64,000 nucleotides of DNA from Sphingorhabdus sp. EL138 (GTDB taxonomy: Bacteria > Pseudomonadota > Alphaproteobacteria > Sphingomonadales > Sphingomonadaceae). The position numbers were made by a program, and so were the translations under genes. Location: the NCBI RefSeq assembly GCF_900258045.1, contig NZ_OGVD01000004.1, forward strand, positions 1 through 64,000. The letters run 5' to 3'. Positions 62,611-64,000 of the stretch are shown here, piece by piece. Below the pieces are notes generated by a model, which was not told the DNA's origin, did not search any database, and saw only the letters and a list, made by a program, of their open reading frames with translations. Every line of letters begins with the position of its first letter. Within the stretch, counting starts at the first letter, position 1.

Positions 62611-62982
62611 ATGACAGATACACTTACATTAGAGGTCAATGATCTGGAGGTCGATGTCCTGACCGGCATCTATTCCGAAGAGACCCATTTGCCGCAACCT
62701 TTGCGTATTTCCATCGCGGCAGATTTGAAAATTCAGGAACGCTATGAAGCGGACACACCGCTGGAAAGCTCCAAAAACTATATGGACCTGAAGGACGCCG
62801 CCACGACCGCTTTGCCGGAAGGCGTGCATTTCAAGCTGATTGAAGCGGTGGCGGATCATATTATCGAAACCCTGTTTTTGCAGGACGAGAGCGTGTTGCG
62901 GGTTACCGTGAAAATTGTGAAACTGCTGATCTCCGAAAAGGGAGAAGCAATCGGGATCACTTTGTCCCGGGCGCGTAAATGA
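62611..62982 (+). CDS. folB: Dihydroneopterin aldolase
   Basis: The 123-residue enzyme of folate synthesis converts dihydroneopterin to hydroxymethyldihydropterin and glycolaldehyde. It matches the FolB pattern of VNDLEVDVLTGIYSEETHLP at the start, NYMDLKDAATTAL in the middle and LRVTVKIVKLL near the end. It overlaps the following SDR gene by 4 bases. Confidence 0.88.
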   Translation: MTDTLTLEVNDLEVDVLTGIYSEETHLPQPLRISIAADLKIQERYEADTPLESSKNYMDLKDAATTALPEGVHFKLIEAVADHIIETLFLQDESVLRVTVKIVKLLISEKGEAIGITLSRARK

Positions 62983-63752
62983 GTGACTGCGCGGTGAAGT
63001 TGGCACTGATCACTGGCGGTGTTCGCCGTCTGGGCGCCTATATTGCGGCTGAACTGGCGGATGCGGGCTATGCGCTTGCGCTTCATGGCCATAGCGATGC
63101 AAAACCGGATGAAGGGCTTAAGAAAGCACTTGAGCGCAATGATACCCGCTGGGAAGGCTTTGTTGCGGATTTCAGCGATGATGGTGCGGCGGCCGGGCTA
63201 CTGGGCGCCGTCGGCGAGAATTTCGGGCGGATGCCGGACTTGCTGGTGAACAATGCATCCCTGTTTGAATATGACGATGCCAGCAGCCTGAACGGTCAAT
63301 CGCTTGAAAGCCACATGAAGATCAACATGATGGCACCAACCATGCTGACCACCTTGCTGGCACGCCAAGTGCCAGAGGGAGAGCGGGCGGCGGTTGTCAA
63401 TATTGTCGATCAACGTGTTCGCAATCCCAATGGCGATCAGCTGAGCTATACATTGTCAAAACAGGCTTTGGCCGAATCTGTGCGAAGTCTGGCAGTCGCC
63501 TGTGCTGACAAATTGCGTGTAAATGGTGTGGCTCCCGGGTTGACGTTGGAGACTGAGGATTATAGCGAAGACCAGATGGACCGCTTGGCGACCAATATGC
63601 CGTTGCAACGGCTTTCCTCACCCGATGACATTGCTGCGGCAGTGCGTTATCTGGCCGGGGCGGGCAGTGTTACAGGTCAGATATTGTTTGTCGACGGCGG
63701 TGCGCATATGAAAAGTTTTGATCGCGATTTCATGTTCATGGAGCATCGTTAA
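62979..63752 (+). CDS. Short-chain dehydrogenase, FolM/pteridine-reductase-like
   Basis: The 257-residue SDR has the NADPH motif TGGVRRLGAYIA (TGX3RXG, typical of pteridine reductases), LLVNNASLFEYDD, the catalytic YTLSK (YxxxK) region and an APG loop. Its coupling to folB supports a role in reducing dihydromonapterin or dihydrobiopterin, as FolM does. The enzyme is cytosolic. Confidence 0.88.
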   Translation: MSDCAVKLALITGGVRRLGAYIAAELADAGYALALHGHSDAKPDEGLKKALERNDTRWEGFVADFSDDGAAAGLLGAVGENFGRMPDLLVNNASLFEYDDASSLNGQSLESHMKINMMAPTMLTTLLARQVPEGERAAVVNIVDQRVRNPNGDQLSYTLSKQALAESVRSLAVACADKLRVNGVAPGLTLETEDYSEDQMDRLATNMPLQRLSSPDDIAAAVRYLAGAGSVTGQILFVDGGAHMKSFDRDFMFMEHR

Positions 63753-63849
63753 GTCCCCAGTTAACACTCTACTCATCGATAAATACCTTACATGGCGGGG
63801 ATCTGTCCCCACCCTGCCGTGCGGGCTTTCAGCTAAAACGGGGGACTTA
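63750..63849 (+). other. Structured region between the SDR gene and the lipoprotein
   Basis: The arms TAAGTCCCC (63750-63758) and GGGGACTTA (63841-63849) are exact complements. They enclose an inner hairpin GGGGA-TCTG-TCCCC (63797-63810). The inner GGGGA can also pair with the 5' arm and the inner TCCCC with the 3' arm, so two exclusive folds are possible. It overlaps the SDR stop codon and ends 17 bases before the lipoprotein start. It could be a terminator, leader RNA or regulator. Confidence 0.45.
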
Positions 63850-63866
63850 TTAGTGAAAGGACCATT

Positions 63867-64000
63867 GTGCGTAATATTTCTAAATTCCTCCTGGCTAGTG
63901 CAGCCTCCATTTCTCTAGTTGCTTGCGGCGAGCAGGCTGCGGAACCCGAAGAGGTCGCGGTAGTGGAACCTGCAGAACCGACCGATATTGTTGGTGTTGC
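63867..64000 (+). CDS. Lipoprotein, N-terminal part (cut by window edge)
   Basis: The frame runs from GTG 63867 to the right edge. It has a lipobox signal (FLLASAASISLVACGEQ) and then an acidic Glu/Pro/Val-rich stretch, as in surface lipoproteins. AAAGGACC lies upstream. The rest of the gene is outside the window. Confidence 0.85.
   Translation, partial: MRNISKFLLASAASISLVACGEQAAEPEEVAVVEPAEPTDIVGV

Overview
The window looks like chromosomal DNA from an alphaproteobacterium, most likely order Sphingomonadales. Supporting signs are the ctaC-ctaD-ctaB-ctaG-ctaE cytochrome oxidase operon continuing through DUF983, SURF1 and thrC, the DUF1013 (TrcR-like) and DUF1192 proteins, a TonB-dependent receptor of the type abundant in sphingomonads, and candidate LexA boxes of the alphaproteobacterial form GTTC-N7-GTTC. 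A genus such as Parasphingorhabdus or Sphingorhabdus is only a guess.

Region 1 (1-6.5 kb) is a fragment of a conjugative element. On the minus strand lies an F-type type IV secretion operon in the order pilin, traL, traE, traK, traB, dsbC-like, traV. Most of these genes overlap by 4 bases. An IS3-family element abuts traV, supplies its stop codon and runs off the left edge. Divergent to the operon are a HTH regulator and an AlpA-like regulator. The intergenic control region holds five 21-bp iterons flanked by two GTTC-N7-GTTC boxes, one facing each gene set.

Region 2 (6.8-17.1 kb) is an inducible uptake and oxidation cluster: an AraC regulator, a membrane desaturase/hydroxylase, a GMC oxidoreductase, a cupin, a TonB-dependent receptor, a PHP-like DUF3604 lipoprotein and a helical protein of unknown function. 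Two pairs of near-identical 17-bp sites, each pair spaced 21 bp, lie before the hydroxylase and before the receptor. They suggest one AraC regulon that combines outer-membrane import with oxidation of a hydrophobic substrate. This is the best candidate here for an undescribed system.

Region 3 (17.1-26.5 kb) is further accessory DNA. It holds two DUF899 thioredoxin-like genes around a frameshifted VOC gene, an MFS transporter, a sterol-desaturase/membrane-protein pair divergent from a LysR regulator, and a second DUF3604 lipoprotein. A 36-53 bp repeat occurs three times here. The region ends at a tRNA-Lys gene whose 3' end faces the accessory DNA, next to two copies of GCTACCCAA.

Region 4 (26.6-64 kb) is mostly housekeeping: folK, sodC, a low-molecular-weight tyrosine phosphatase, a BI-1 protein, GST, a WYL regulator with a VOC gene, DUF1428, clpA, a quinone oxidoreductase, NUDIX, an LpxH-like/glycosyltransferase pair, DUF1013, an MBL hydrolase, hemN, tandem Baeyer-Villiger-type monooxygenases, M17 aminopeptidase, NlpC/P60, argC, the pyrE-pdxJ-DHFR-like-acpS-lepB operon (minus strand), the cytochrome oxidase operon, thrC, an rRNA-methyltransferase-like gene, folB and a FolM-like SDR. 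The window ends inside a lipoprotein gene.
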